A DNA stretch of 64,000 nt from an uncultured Eudoraea sp. (GTDB lineage: Bacteria > Bacteroidota > Bacteroidia > Flavobacteriales > Flavobacteriaceae), in NCBI GenBank assembly GCA_947258405.1, contig CAMYIE010000005.1, positions 53,388-117,387 of the forward strand. Direction: 5' to 3'. Position numbers and translations under genes: made by a program. Shown in pieces: positions 55,608 through 64,000 of this stretch (the first letter of the stretch is position 1; the number at the start of each line of letters is the position of its first letter). Under the pieces are notes generated by a model. That model did no database searches and was not told the DNA's origin. It worked only from the letters and a program-made list of their open reading frames with translations.

Positions 55608-56480
55608 ATGGGCGCATCCTTAAATCAAACGCCATTTTTAAAACAACCTTATCCGTATTATTACAGGGGTAAATCGCTATGGGTGATATTTATAGTCCTC
55701 TTTCTAATGTCGTTCGGGTTTAACTATTTCTTTAAACCGTTTAATGTGAACCTGTCTGAACATAAGATGCCTTATATTGGTATTTCATTAATTCACACAA
55801 TAACCGCGGGGTTGGTCTTCTTGCTGGTATGCTTCGTGTTTTTGTACATACAGTATAAAATAGAAGAGTGGAAGATCTCAAACGAGATCATATTTTTACT
55901 TCTCTTATTCCTTTGCATAGGAATAGGTCAGTTCCTTATACGAGATCTTATTTATGATAATCCGAATAACTGGTCCTGGAAGTATTTTATTGAAGAGGTC
56001 AGGAATACCTTTATGGTGGGGATACTCTTTGTCCTTATCCTGGTTCCATTGAATTTTAGTCGCTTGTACTACATCAACCAAAAGCAGGCCGGTTTGTTGT
56101 CCTTACTACAAGAAGAACATGAGTCCATTGGTGCTGTATTTATCAAAACCAATCAGAAAAGCGACGACTTTTACCTCAGTACTTCCGATCTGGTTTTTGC
56201 CAAATCGGAAGGTAATTATGTAGAGATTTATTTAGAGGAACAAAGCACCGTTGTGCGTAAACTTGTCAGGATTCCACTAAAAGATCTCGAACGGCAGCTG
56301 CAAGACGACCCTTATATTGTTAAAACACATAGATCATTCCTTGTTAATACCAATTATATTGAGGAGATATCGGGTAATGCCCAGGGTTATAAATTACGGT
56401 TAAAACACTGTCCTGATCCCGTCTCCGTATCCAGGAATATGATTCCCTCATTCGAACGACATCTTCAGCGCAGAATCTGA
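55608..56480 (+). CDS. Membrane-bound LytTR DNA-binding regulator
   Basis: The 290-residue protein has four predicted membrane helices (about residues 25-43, 60-85, 93-112 and 127-148) and a C-terminal LytTR domain (about 195-288, with VFAKSEGNYVEIYLEE, DDPYIVKTHRSFLVNTNYI and VSVSRNMIPSF). It combines sensing in the membrane with DNA binding and needs no separate kinase. LytTR proteins bind pairs of short direct repeats about 20-22 bases apart. It starts 9 bases after the enoyl-CoA hydratase gene. Its targets are unknown; the repeats at 41 kb have a suitable spacing but nothing links them. Confidence 0.88.
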   Translation: MGASLNQTPFLKQPYPYYYRGKSLWVIFIVLFLMSFGFNYFFKPFNVNLSEHKMPYIGISLIHTITAGLVFLLVCFVFLYIQYKIEEWKISNEIIFLLLLFLCIGIGQFLIRDLIYDNPNNWSWKYFIEEVRNTFMVGILFVLILVPLNFSRLYYINQKQAGLLSLLQEEHESIGAVFIKTNQKSDDFYLSTSDLVFAKSEGNYVEIYLEEQSTVVRKLVRIPLKDLERQLQDDPYIVKTHRSFLVNTNYIEEISGNAQGYKLRLKHCPDPVSVSRNMIPSFERHLQRRI

Positions 56481-56569
56481 TCTTTGTTATTGATCCCAAA
56501 TCCTTGTTGGTGATAACAGTAAGGCATTTTGAATGTTAACGGTCTGTATATTTACCAAAAAATCTTTCG

Positions 56570-57715
56570 ATGAGACGTCATGATTTGGACTGGCTGCGTG
56601 TATTTGTATTTGCCCTGTTGATTCTGTACCATGTAGGTATGTTCTTTGTGCCCTGGGGTTGGCATATCAAAAACAATGAAATTTCCGATAAGCTTATTTT
56701 TCCCATGATGTTTGTCAATCAGTGGAGGCTGCCGATACTTTTTGTCATTTCAGGTATGGGTACCTTCTATGCGCTGAGAAAAAGAAGTGGTAAACAGTTT
56801 TTATCGGAAAGAGTTATCAGGTTGTATATTCCTCTTGCCGTTGGTATGTTGCTGATAGTCCCCCCTCAGGTCTATATTGAACGTATCGCGAACGCTCAGT
56901 TTTCCGGAGGATACTTCAACTTCTGGCCTACCCATGCCTTCACCGGGATCTATCCTGAAGGAAATATGAGTTGGCATCATTTATGGTTTCTGCCATATCT
57001 TCTTCTGTTTTCCCTTCTACTGGCTCCTGTATTTCTCTATCTGAAAAAACGTCCTGCCAATTTTTGGACCGGAAGGATGAAAATGTTACTTCTCAAGCCA
57101 TCGGGGATATTTGTACTCATTCTGCCCCTCTTCCTTGCAGAAGCATTAGTAGAGCCTTTTTTTCCGGTCACCCATGCTCTAATAGGAGATTGGTTTGCGA
57201 TTCTATATTTTTTGCTCTTTTTCTTTTACGGTTTTCTGCTCATCAGTGCACAAAAGGAATTCTGGCAGAATGTGGAAGATCATCGAAAAAAATATCTGTT
57301 CTGCGGCATCATAGGGTTCACGCTTTGGCTAGCCCTGATCATGGTATTCGAGGATTCTACCTACCGTCATTTTACTGAGGCTTTCCTGAAAGTATTCAAT
57401 ACCTGGTCATGGATACTAACGCTATTTGGCTATGCGTCCAAATACCTCAATCGACCTAGTTTTATACTTAGCTATGCCAACGAAGCGGTATATCCCTTTT
57501 ATATCCTTCATCAAACCATAACCATAATCATCGCTTATTTTATAATGGACCTCCCCTGGCATATGTTTTCGAAATTCATCCTCTTAACGGCAGGGACGTT
57601 TATTGTGAGTTGGCTGATCTACGAATTTGGCATTCGCCGATGGAAAATAATACGTCCATTATTCGGCCTAAAACTCCATTCCAGGTTAATCAGGAAATTC
57701 CCTGCTGATTCTTAA
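56570..57715 (+). CDS. Acyltransferase_3 family membrane protein
   Basis: The 381-residue protein begins RRHDLDWLRVFVFALLILYHVGM, the family's histidine-bearing first helix, and has about ten membrane segments (near 10-30, 48-68, 80-100, 128-152, 180-200, 208-228, 245-260, 285-300, 310-330 and 335-360). It resembles MdoC/OpgC-like O-acyltransferases that add acyl groups to glucans or other surface polysaccharides at the membrane. No glucan gene is nearby, so the substrate is unknown. Confidence 0.87.
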   Translation: MRRHDLDWLRVFVFALLILYHVGMFFVPWGWHIKNNEISDKLIFPMMFVNQWRLPILFVISGMGTFYALRKRSGKQFLSERVIRLYIPLAVGMLLIVPPQVYIERIANAQFSGGYFNFWPTHAFTGIYPEGNMSWHHLWFLPYLLLFSLLLAPVFLYLKKRPANFWTGRMKMLLLKPSGIFVLILPLFLAEALVEPFFPVTHALIGDWFAILYFLLFFFYGFLLISAQKEFWQNVEDHRKKYLFCGIIGFTLWLALIMVFEDSTYRHFTEAFLKVFNTWSWILTLFGYASKYLNRPSFILSYANEAVYPFYILHQTITIIIAYFIMDLPWHMFSKFILLTAGTFIVSWLIYEFGIRRWKIIRPLFGLKLHSRLIRKFPADS

Positions 57716-57783
57716 AAAGAAGCTCAGGTAGGCACCAGTGGCATTTTTGATAATTCCTACCTTTGCCGAATAAATATAGCTTC

Positions 57784-58233
57784 ATGAATACCATCAGGAT
57801 TACCAAGGAATTTTCATTCGAAACCGGACATGCCCTTTACGGCTACGATGGTAAATGCAAGAATGTACACGGGCATAGTTATAAATTGGCTGTCACGGTT
57901 ATCGGGAAGCCAATAGATGAGGCTGGTGCCATAAAACTGGGAATGGTAATAGATTTTGGGGATTTAAAAAAAATTGTCAGGGAAGAGGTTGTAGACCCCT
58001 TTGACCATGCTACTGTCTTTAACAAGAATACACCTCATCTCGAGCTGGCCATGGAATTGGAAACCAGGGGGCATAAAGTCATTTTGGCCAACTATCAGCC
58101 CACCAGTGAAAACATGGTAATAGATTTTGCAGAAAAGATTTCAGCCAAACTTCCCAACAGTATAAAACTCCATTCTCTAAAACTGAGAGAAACAGAAACC
58201 GCCTATGCGGAATGGTTCTCTTCCGATAACTAG
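57784..58233 (+). CDS. 6-carboxytetrahydropterin synthase / 6-pyruvoyltetrahydropterin synthase-like
   Basis: From the ATG at 57784 (MNTIRITKEFSFETGHALYG) the 149-residue protein has the zinc histidines in TGHAL and NVHGHSYKL and the acidic active-site region FDHATVF. It converts dihydroneopterin triphosphate in queuosine (QueD) or pterin biosynthesis; sequence does not choose. A TACCTTTG box at 57758-57765 lies 18 bases upstream. The lpxH gene follows after 27 bases. Confidence 0.9.
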   Translation: MNTIRITKEFSFETGHALYGYDGKCKNVHGHSYKLAVTVIGKPIDEAGAIKLGMVIDFGDLKKIVREEVVDPFDHATVFNKNTPHLELAMELETRGHKVILANYQPTSENMVIDFAEKISAKLPNSIKLHSLKLRETETAYAEWFSSDN

Positions 58234-58260
58234 AAGGGCTTTCCTTATCTTTACAGCGGC

Positions 58261-59040
58261 ATGCGAGAGATTACCATACCTGAAGGCAAAAAAATTTATT
58301 TTGCCAGCGACAACCACTTAGGTGCTCCTACCCGGGAAGAAAGCCTTCCCCGTGAAAAGAAATTTGTTGCCTGGCTCGATAAAGTAAAAGACGATGCTGC
58401 AGCTATTTTTCTTCTGGGCGACCTGTTTGATTTCTGGTTCGAATACCGAACCGTTGTTCCTAAGGGCTTTACCAGAACCCTTGGTAAACTGGCTGAGATT
58501 AGGGATTTAGGAATCCCTGTATATTATTTTGTCGGCAATCATGATCTTTGGATGAATGGCTATTTTGAAGAAGAACTTCAGATACCCGTATTTCATCGCC
58601 CTCAACAATTCAATATCAGTTCAACATTGTTTTTTATCGGTCACGGAGATGGACTTGGCCCCGGAGACAAAGGTTTTAAACGAATGAAAAAGCTTTTTAC
58701 CAATCGATTTGCACAATGGTGCTTCCGTTGGTTACACCCTGATTTGGGCGTACGCATCGCACAATATTTTTCGGTAAAAAACCGGCTGATTTCTGGAGAG
58801 GAGGATATCCAATTTCTGGGGGAAGACAAAGAATGGCTTGTTCAGTATGCAAGGCGCAAGCTGGAATATCAACATTTTGATTTTTTTGTATTCGGGCATC
58901 GGCACCTGCCGCTTGAGATCGATTTAAACAAAAGTTCTAAATATGTGAATCTGGGGGATTGGATCTCTTACTATACCTATGCAGTTTTTGACGGGCAGTT
59001 TTTGAAAATAGAAAAATTTACTCCTAGCGAAGATCTTTGA
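58261..59040 (+). CDS. lpxH: UDP-2,3-diacylglucosamine diphosphatase
   Basis: The 259-residue metallophosphoesterase removes UMP from UDP-diacylglucosamine to form lipid X in lipid A synthesis. The metal motifs appear in order: FASDNHLG (D-x-H), LGDLFDFWFEY, VGNHDLW, IGHGDGLG, and FGHRHLPLEI. The length is typical. The last 17 bases overlap the recJ gene on the opposite strand. Confidence 0.92.
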   Translation: MREITIPEGKKIYFASDNHLGAPTREESLPREKKFVAWLDKVKDDAAAIFLLGDLFDFWFEYRTVVPKGFTRTLGKLAEIRDLGIPVYYFVGNHDLWMNGYFEEELQIPVFHRPQQFNISSTLFFIGHGDGLGPGDKGFKRMKKLFTNRFAQWCFRWLHPDLGVRIAQYFSVKNRLISGEEDIQFLGEDKEWLVQYARRKLEYQHFDFFVFGHRHLPLEIDLNKSSKYVNLGDWISYYTYAVFDGQFLKIEKFTPSEDL

Positions 59041-60712
59041 CTTTTAGTTGAATGCTCGTAGTTCCATTCCAATGGTTTTCCTCTATAGTGAATACCGCAT
59101 CAAAACTTTTCTTTCCCCCGATCCTCTCGAACTTCTCTCCCAGGTTAAACCCAATTGCTCCAAAGGCCTTTCTCCCATCTTGAGTAATCTGTAATTTTAG
59201 GTGATTCCCATCGGCACCTACTCTCTTGGCGAAACCTGTATCAAATAATCTCGAAGCCATAAATACCGGTGCACGATTTCCTGGTCCAAACGGAGCAAAT
59301 TGCTTTATAATCCTCAATAATTTTGGACTGATGTCAGAAAGACTGATTTTGGCATCAATCTCGATCTCTGGTGTTAGCGCCTCGGGCTTAATAGTTTTCT
59401 GTACTACTTCCTCGAACCGTTGTTTAAAATCTTCGTATTGTGCTTCGAGCATCGTAAGACCTGCTGCATATTTATGGCCCCCAAACTGGATCAGGTGATC
59501 AGTACAGTTTTCCAAAGCGGCATAAACATCAAATCCTTTTACAGACCGTGCTGAAGCCGTAAGCTTTTCACCGTTTTTTGTAAACACAAGTGTAGGTCGG
59601 TAATAAGTTTCAATTAGTCTGGAAGCCACAATTCCTATAACTCCTTTATGCCAGTTTTCTTTGTAAACCACAGAAGTATGCCTGTTTTCTTCATGGTTCT
59701 CTGCAATCTGAATAAGCGCTTCCTCAGTGATTTTCTGATCCAGACCCTTCCTCTCAGTATTGAATTCTTCAATTGCAGAAGCATATTCCTGAGCCTTATG
59801 GAAATTGGGTTCCGAAAGCAATTCAACAGCATACTGGCCATGCTTCATTCTGCCGGCAGCATTGATCCTGGGGGCAATAATGAATACCACATCTGTAATG
59901 CCCAGATCCTTTCTTTCCGTCGCTTTGATGATCGCTTCGATACCCGGCCTTGGCCCTGAATTGATTACCTGTAGTCCAAAATACGCCAATACCCTGTTTT
60001 CACCTGTTATAGGCACGATATCAGCTCCTATTGCCACTGAAACAAGGTCCAGGTAGGGAAGTAGTTCTTCAGTGCTGTCTCCCAGACTAGTCCCTAACGC
60101 CTGAATGAGTTTAAATCCAATACCACATCCACATAGTTCCTTATACGGATAGGGATCGCCAGCTATTTTTGGATCGAGGGTCGCTATAGCATCAGGAAGT
60201 TTCGATCCTGGAAGATGATGGTCACAGATAATAAAGTCGATTCCCTTTTCTTTGGCATATGCCACTTGCTCTATGGCCTTTATCCCACAATCAAGAGCGA
60301 TAATAAGACCGATATCGTTATCCTTAGCAAAATCGATACCCTGAAAGGAAATTCCGTAACCCTCTTTATATCGATCAGGGATATAGGTAGCCACATTGGA
60401 ATATTTCTCCAGGAGGTATGAGGAGAGAAGTGAAACCGATGTGGTGCCATCAACATCATAATCCCCAAACACCATGATATTTTCCCCTTGTTCAATAGCC
60501 TTAAGAATCCTTTTAACTGCAGCAGACATGCCGCTCATCAAAAATGGATCGTGCAGATCGCTAAGCTGAGGTCTGAAAAAAGCCTTCGCTCCCTCAAAGG
60601 AACAGATATCTCTTTGGAGCAAAAGACGTGCAACCAATGGGCTAACTTTCAAACTGTTAGCCAGGTAATCGCCTTTTTCCTGTTCGGGTTGTGCTTTAAG
60701 CGTCCATCGCAT
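59024..60712 (-). CDS. recJ: Single-stranded-DNA-specific exonuclease
   Basis: This 562-residue 5'-3' exonuclease acts in recombination and mismatch repair. DHH motifs: GDYDVDGTTSVSLLSS, IIALDCGIKAIEQ, FIICDHHLPGSKLPD and RINAAGRM, with DHHA1-type residues in FGGHKYAAGL. The OB-like C-terminal part is present. It converges with lpxH by 17 bases. Confidence 0.95.
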   Translation of the reverse strand: MRWTLKAQPEQEKGDYLANSLKVSPLVARLLLQRDICSFEGAKAFFRPQLSDLHDPFLMSGMSAAVKRILKAIEQGENIMVFGDYDVDGTTSVSLLSSYLLEKYSNVATYIPDRYKEGYGISFQGIDFAKDNDIGLIIALDCGIKAIEQVAYAKEKGIDFIICDHHLPGSKLPDAIATLDPKIAGDPYPYKELCGCGIGFKLIQALGTSLGDSTEELLPYLDLVSVAIGADIVPITGENRVLAYFGLQVINSGPRPGIEAIIKATERKDLGITDVVFIIAPRINAAGRMKHGQYAVELLSEPNFHKAQEYASAIEEFNTERKGLDQKITEEALIQIAENHEENRHTSVVYKENWHKGVIGIVASRLIETYYRPTLVFTKNGEKLTASARSVKGFDVYAALENCTDHLIQFGGHKYAAGLTMLEAQYEDFKQRFEEVVQKTIKPEALTPEIEIDAKISLSDISPKLLRIIKQFAPFGPGNRAPVFMASRLFDTGFAKRVGADGNHLKLQITQDGRKAFGAIGFNLGEKFERIGGKKSFDAVFTIEENHWNGTTSIQLKVKDLR

Positions 60713-60797
60713 AGGAAGAATGTAATACTACTCAAATTACGGCCTCAGACTGCATTTTACACGCAGTAAGTCTCATCTCTCTACTCCGTTCCGCCGC

Positions 60798-61226
60798 CTA
60801 ATTATGATGAAAAATAGTCGTGATCTTAAGCTCAGCGAATCTTCTGAACATTTCTGTTACTCCACAATACTTCTCGATGGAAAGGTCTACCGCCCGTTGC
60901 AACCTCGATTCATTCAGCGCTTTGCCATGGAAGTGGTATTCAATGAGAACCTTCTTGTAATACTGCGGATGATCTTCCGTTAGATGACCGATAATCTCAA
61001 TGCTAAAATCTTCTACCTCAAGCTTCATTTTCCTGATCATAGAAGCTACATCTAGACCTGAACAACCTGCAAGTGAGGACAACATGAGAGCTTTGGGCCG
61101 GTATCCGCTACCATCGCCCCCACTTTCTGCTCCGGCGTCGATCCGCAGGGAGATACCGGAAGGATTATCGCTTTCAAAAGCCATCTGTCCGAGCCATTTG
61201 GTACTGATATGATTTGTATTCGCCAT
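60798..61226 (-). CDS. OsmC family peroxiredoxin-like protein
   Basis: The ATG at 61226 gives MANTNHISTKWLGQMAF; a longer in-frame form from 61304 would overlap the divergent promoter region. The 142-residue protein has the peroxidatic Cys in SLAGCSGLDV near residue 55 and the second Cys in SIEKYCGVTEMF near 125, as in OsmC/Ohr thiol peroxidases. It detoxifies organic peroxides. The 49-base gap to the divergent peroxidase-like gene should hold both promoters; TATTTTTG on the minus strand lies there. Confidence 0.88.
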   Translation of the reverse strand: MANTNHISTKWLGQMAFESDNPSGISLRIDAGAESGGDGSGYRPKALMLSSLAGCSGLDVASMIRKMKLEVEDFSIEIIGHLTEDHPQYYKKVLIEYHFHGKALNESRLQRAVDLSIEKYCGVTEMFRRFAELKITTIFHHN

Positions 61227-61275
61227 TATTTTTTGTTTCTTGCAAAGTTCAAAAATACGATTAAAAACAGCACCC

Positions 61276-61866
61276 ATGCCACTAGTATCACCCCTTGATC
61301 CCAATCATGATTCCGAAACCAAAAAACTGGCTGAATTCTTTAACGAAACACTTGGGTTTTGTCCGAATTCTGTACTTACCATGCAGCATCGCCCTGCTAT
61401 ATCGAAAGCTTTTATCAACCTCAACAAGGCGGTGATGGCCAATGAAGGCAGGGTGACTTCTGCATTGAAACGAATGATCGCCTGGGTAAGCAGTAACAGT
61501 ACTGGTTGTCGCTACTGCCAGGCCCATGCCATCAGGGCTGCTGAACGTTATGGGGCAGAGCAGGAGCAACTCGACAATATCTGGGACTACCGCACTCACC
61601 CGGCATTTTCAGAAGCCGAACGGGCCGCCCTCGATTTTTCATTAGCAGCCTCCCAAGTACCCAATGCAGTAGACGCCAGCATAAAAGAACGACTTTATAA
61701 CTATTGGGAGGAGGGTGAAATTGTTGAAATGCTAGGTGTTATTTCCTTGTTCGGATACCTTAACCGCTGGAATGACTCCATGGGCACTACTATAGAAGGA
61801 GGGGCAGTGGAGAGCGGTGAAAAATATCTCGGTAAACACGGCTGGGAAAAGGGGAAACACAACTAG
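61276..61866 (+). CDS. Carboxymuconolactone decarboxylase-like (AhpD-type) protein
   Basis: The ATG at 61276 begins MPLVSPLDPNHDSET; the in-frame TTG at 61240 lies in the divergent promoter region and is rejected. The 196-residue protein contains CRYCQAHAIRAAERYG, a CxxC-x-x-H redox site typical of AhpD/peroxidase-related proteins, after VTSALKRMIAWV. These proteins reduce or relay electrons to peroxiredoxins. Divergence from an OsmC gene suggests a peroxide-response pair, though coregulation is not shown. Confidence 0.86.
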   Translation: MPLVSPLDPNHDSETKKLAEFFNETLGFCPNSVLTMQHRPAISKAFINLNKAVMANEGRVTSALKRMIAWVSSNSTGCRYCQAHAIRAAERYGAEQEQLDNIWDYRTHPAFSEAERAALDFSLAASQVPNAVDASIKERLYNYWEEGEIVEMLGVISLFGYLNRWNDSMGTTIEGGAVESGEKYLGKHGWEKGKHN

Positions 61867-61881
61867 GTTTTTTGGGGAAAT

Positions 61882-62457
61882 TCATGAACTGAGCAGGTAT
61901 TCTACCTGTCGCTTCAATTCGGGCAGTACTTCTATCTCAAACCATGGGTTTTTGCTCAACCAGAACCGGTTCCTGGGTGAAGGGTGGGGCAAAGGAAAAT
62001 AATGGGGCAGATATTCCTTAAATGCCCTGACCGTAGCGGTTAGGTTTTTACCCGATGTATCCCTTAGATAATATTCCTGAGCGTAAGTCCCGATAAGCAA
62101 AGTCAAATTCAGGTTGGGCATTTTCTTTATTAGCCGATCATGCCATAATGGGGCACATTCGGGTCTGGGTGGAAGATCCCCACTCTTACCTTTTCCAGGA
62201 TAACAAAATCCCATTGGTACCAATGCAATCAAACGATCATCGTAAAATTGTTCGGGGCTGACATCCAGCCATTTCCTCAACTGCTTTCCACTGGGATCGT
62301 CCCAGGGGATACCAGACTGATGTACCTTCAGACCCGGGGCCTGGCCAATAATCGCAATTTTGGATTGGGGATGAGCAGTAACCACAGGTCTTGGCCCATC
62401 AGACAGATACTCCTCGCAGTATGTGCACTTTTTGATTTCTGAAAGTAAGTTCTTCAT
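61882..62457 (-). CDS. Uracil-DNA glycosylase family protein
   Basis: The 191-residue protein has GQAPGLKVHQSGIPWDDPSG (active-site motif) near 38-57 and LIGTYAQEYYL further on. Four cysteines, Cys11, Cys14, Cys85 and Cys101, have the Cx2C...Cx15C spacing that binds an iron-sulfur cluster in family 4/5 glycosylases. It removes uracil or related bases from DNA. Its stop is 16 bases from the convergent AhpD-type gene. Its start overlaps the stop of rsmI by 4 bases. Confidence 0.87.
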   Translation of the reverse strand: MKNLLSEIKKCTYCEEYLSDGPRPVVTAHPQSKIAIIGQAPGLKVHQSGIPWDDPSGKQLRKWLDVSPEQFYDDRLIALVPMGFCYPGKGKSGDLPPRPECAPLWHDRLIKKMPNLNLTLLIGTYAQEYYLRDTSGKNLTATVRAFKEYLPHYFPLPHPSPRNRFWLSKNPWFEIEVLPELKRQVEYLLSS

Positions 62458-63128
62458 GATTTCCTGCCAGAGATTACCAGCACGAACTCACCTCTGGGCG
62501 TATTCAACTGGAAATACTCCAATATTTCTGCAAGTGTACCTCGCTTTGTTTCTTCGTGAAGTTTTGTGAGTTCCCTTGAAACCGAAGCTATTCTGTCCGG
62601 ACCAAAAAACTCAGCCAGTTGAGAAAGCGTTTTTAACAACTTGTGTGGAGATTCATAGAGTATAATAGTCCTCTTTTCATCGGCCAGTTGTTTCAACCGA
62701 GTTTGTCTGCCCTTCTTAGGAGGCAAGAACCCTTCGAATACAAACCGATCTGAGGGAAGACCACTACAAACTAAAGCAGGGATTAGTGCTGTTGCACCAG
62801 GGAGGCAATCTAATTCTATGCCCTTTTCAATACAGGCCCTGGAGAGCAAAAACCCGGGGTCGGATATGGCAGGTGTTCCGGCATCACTAATAAGTGCGAG
62901 AGTTTCCCCTGCCACCAGCCTTTGCAAAATTGAAGTCAGTGTTCTGTGCTCATTGTGCATATGATGAGACATCAGAGGAGTTGATATCTCATAATGTCGT
63001 AATAGTTTTGCGCTGGTACGGGTGTCTTCGGCAAGAATCAGATCTGCTTCTTTCAATACGCTGATCGCCCTCAAAGTTATGTCCTGCAAATTCCCTATTG
63101 GTGTAGGCACGATATAGAGTTTTCCCAT
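62454..63128 (-). CDS. rsmI: 16S rRNA (cytidine(1402)-2'-O)-methyltransferase
   Basis: The 224-residue enzyme methylates the ribose of C1402 in the ribosomal decoding centre. The SAM-binding pattern is typical of the tetrapyrrole-methylase fold: IVPTPIGNLQDITLRA, ILAEDTRTSAKLL, LISDAGTPAISDPGFLL and LPGATALIPAL. The length is somewhat shorter than the E. coli protein, which has a C-terminal extension absent here. It overlaps the glycosylase gene by 4 bases and follows the DoxX gene by 9. Confidence 0.94.
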   Translation of the reverse strand: MGKLYIVPTPIGNLQDITLRAISVLKEADLILAEDTRTSAKLLRHYEISTPLMSHHMHNEHRTLTSILQRLVAGETLALISDAGTPAISDPGFLLSRACIEKGIELDCLPGATALIPALVCSGLPSDRFVFEGFLPPKKGRQTRLKQLADEKRTIILYESPHKLLKTLSQLAEFFGPDRIASVSRELTKLHEETKRGTLAEILEYFQLNTPRGEFVLVISGRKS

Positions 63129-63137
63129 ACTTGAAAG

Positions 63138-63494
63138 CTATGGCCTGACTTGTTTCCCTGTAAAATAAGAAAAAATGACACAGAGCAGTGCCACCAGGGC
63201 AAAGTGATATCCTCCATCCTGTGCATGTAAATGGGCTACCAAAGCCAGGGAGGTATTAAAAAAGAAGCCGGCATATGCCCACTCTTTCAAAAAAGCGGAA
63301 AAGTTTGCCCAAATGGCAACAAGTCCGAGGATTTTTGCAATGGCCAATGGATAAACCAGATAGGTCGGATAATGATAGCTCTCGAAAAAGCCCGCGACAG
63401 CATCGTAGTGAAAGAAGTAATTATAAATTGAAAAGAGCATAATGGCCGTGAGTATTCCTGTGCACAACCAGTACAATACCTTTTTAATGTCCAT
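63138..63494 (-). CDS. DoxX family membrane protein
   Basis: The 118-residue protein has four membrane helices (about 5-23, 44-62, 70-90 and 96-113) and resembles the short DoxX-like/DUF4260-type proteins, with PTYLVYPLAIAKILGLVAIW and a YFTGKQ end. Function is unproved; DoxX proteins are linked to thiosulfate oxidation or oxidative stress in other bacteria. It lies between rsmI and a partial upstream gene on the same strand. Confidence 0.8.
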   Translation of the reverse strand: MDIKKVLYWLCTGILTAIMLFSIYNYFFHYDAVAGFFESYHYPTYLVYPLAIAKILGLVAIWANFSAFLKEWAYAGFFFNTSLALVAHLHAQDGGYHFALVALLCVIFSYFTGKQVRP

Positions 63495-63538
63495 AATATG
63501 CTTGGTCAGTTGTTATCTTAGTCCGGAACCTTTAGTTT

Positions 63539-64000
63539 TCAGGCAAATCGCCTCTTGATAAGGTCTATGAATCGTTTTTCATATTCTTGTTGCCCGGTCC
63601 AATTATCAAACTCCGGTTTAACCAGGTTCTCGACAAAAGCCAGAGACCGCTCTTCTGAGTCTATTTCATTTAGTTGGGTAATGGCTTTATCAAAATACTC
63701 TTTATTGCCGTCGAAAAGATGCTTCACAAACGCTAGCCGGTCATTGAGTCCAACACTAAGCTCTTTCCCGGTAAGAATATCGTTTATCGATTTAGTTTTT
63801 ATGTTCTTGGTATTCTCTTGATCTGCCTCGGGATTCAGAAAGTCCTTATCGCTTTTTAAAAGATCTTTTTTTGCTACAAATTCGGCAAATATCTTCTCTA
63901 CTTCCTCGCTGGTAGGCATCTCAGACACCATATGCTTAATTGTATCGATCCCCGGGGTAATAATATCTTCCTCATGCGGATTGTTTTCGGGGACGGTTCT
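63539..64000 (-). CDS. C-terminal part of an unknown protein, cut by window edge
   Basis: The frame is open from the stop at 63539 to the right edge; an internal methionine at 63931 is followed upstream by 23 more in-frame codons without a stop, so the gene begins outside. The visible 153 residues are acidic and helical (FAEFVAKKDLLKSDKDFLN, LAFVKHLFDGNKEYFDKAI). I recognise no domain. Confidence 0.6.
   Translation of the reverse strand, partial: RTVPENNPHEEDIITPGIDTIKHMVSEMPTSEEVEKIFAEFVAKKDLLKSDKDFLNPEADQENTKNIKTKSINDILTGKELSVGLNDRLAFVKHLFDGNKEYFDKAITQLNEIDSEERSLAFVENLVKPEFDNWTGQQEYEKRFIDLIKRRFA

Overview
The window comes from a member of the Bacteroidota, almost certainly a marine-type Flavobacteriaceae. 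Evidence: the complete Bat (aerotolerance) operon, acpP-fabF-rnc next to an IPExxxVDY-family gene and pyruvate kinase, an OmpA porin with thrombospondin type 3 repeats, a viroplasmin-type RNase H, lipoprotein signals, weak Shine-Dalgarno sites, and promoter elements of the flavobacterial TTG-N17..23-TAnnTTTG type. Gene content is mostly chromosomal housekeeping. I see no transposase, integrase, phage gene, CRISPR array or rRNA; there is one tRNA (Ala-GGC). Genes are dense and often overlap by 4 bases. || Layout. 1-5.6 kb: an ABM-fold protein, CvpA, a CAP lipoprotein, 3-hydroxyanthranilate dioxygenase, DUF1304, an ALDH7 dehydrogenase, then a 500-base gap with unexplained inverted repeats. 5.6-13.1 kb: acyl-ACP desaturase, metallophosphatase, a sucrose-use pair (fructokinase + amylosucrase), an AlbA_2 protein and two oxidoreductases. 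13.4-22.4 kb: the eight-gene moxR/DUF58/BatD-like/BatA/BatB/BatC/BatD/BatE operon. 22.5-28 kb: a small unknown protein, then SulP, universal stress protein, beta-carbonic anhydrase and a second SulP, a plausible bicarbonate-handling cluster. 28-41 kb: pheS, a YciI-like lipoprotein, CYTH, dinB, a solute-binding protein, pyk, rnc-fabF-acpP, purN, rnhA, a PfkB kinase and a PurF-family amidotransferase. 42.5-51 kb: an AddA-like helicase-nuclease, kbl, ompA and an AddB-like nuclease. 51-64 kb: SDR, tRNA-Ala, stress protein, MATE pump, enoyl-CoA hydratase, LytTR regulator, acyltransferase, a 6-carboxytetrahydropterin synthase-like gene, lpxH, recJ, OsmC, a peroxidase-like protein, uracil-DNA glycosylase, rsmI, DoxX and a partial unknown gene. 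|| The most unusual part is the 760-base gap at 41037-41796 between the purF-like gene and sodA. It holds three copies of one 40-base sequence (two identical, one with two changes). Each is preceded by a TAnnTT(T/A)G box ending exactly 5 bases upstream. The first two are followed by hairpin-plus-T-run terminators whose stems differ by compensatory changes; the third has lost its hairpin and runs into the terminator shared with sodA. This looks like a tandem family of roughly 70-base small RNA genes. Upstream of the first copy are three copies of a 13-base element (one inverted, two direct, 20 bases apart). An exact 15-base match to the inverted copy lies upstream of the CAP lipoprotein gene at 1426, suggesting a shared regulator. 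|| Function calls rest on motif and family recognition by eye; no database search or folding was run.
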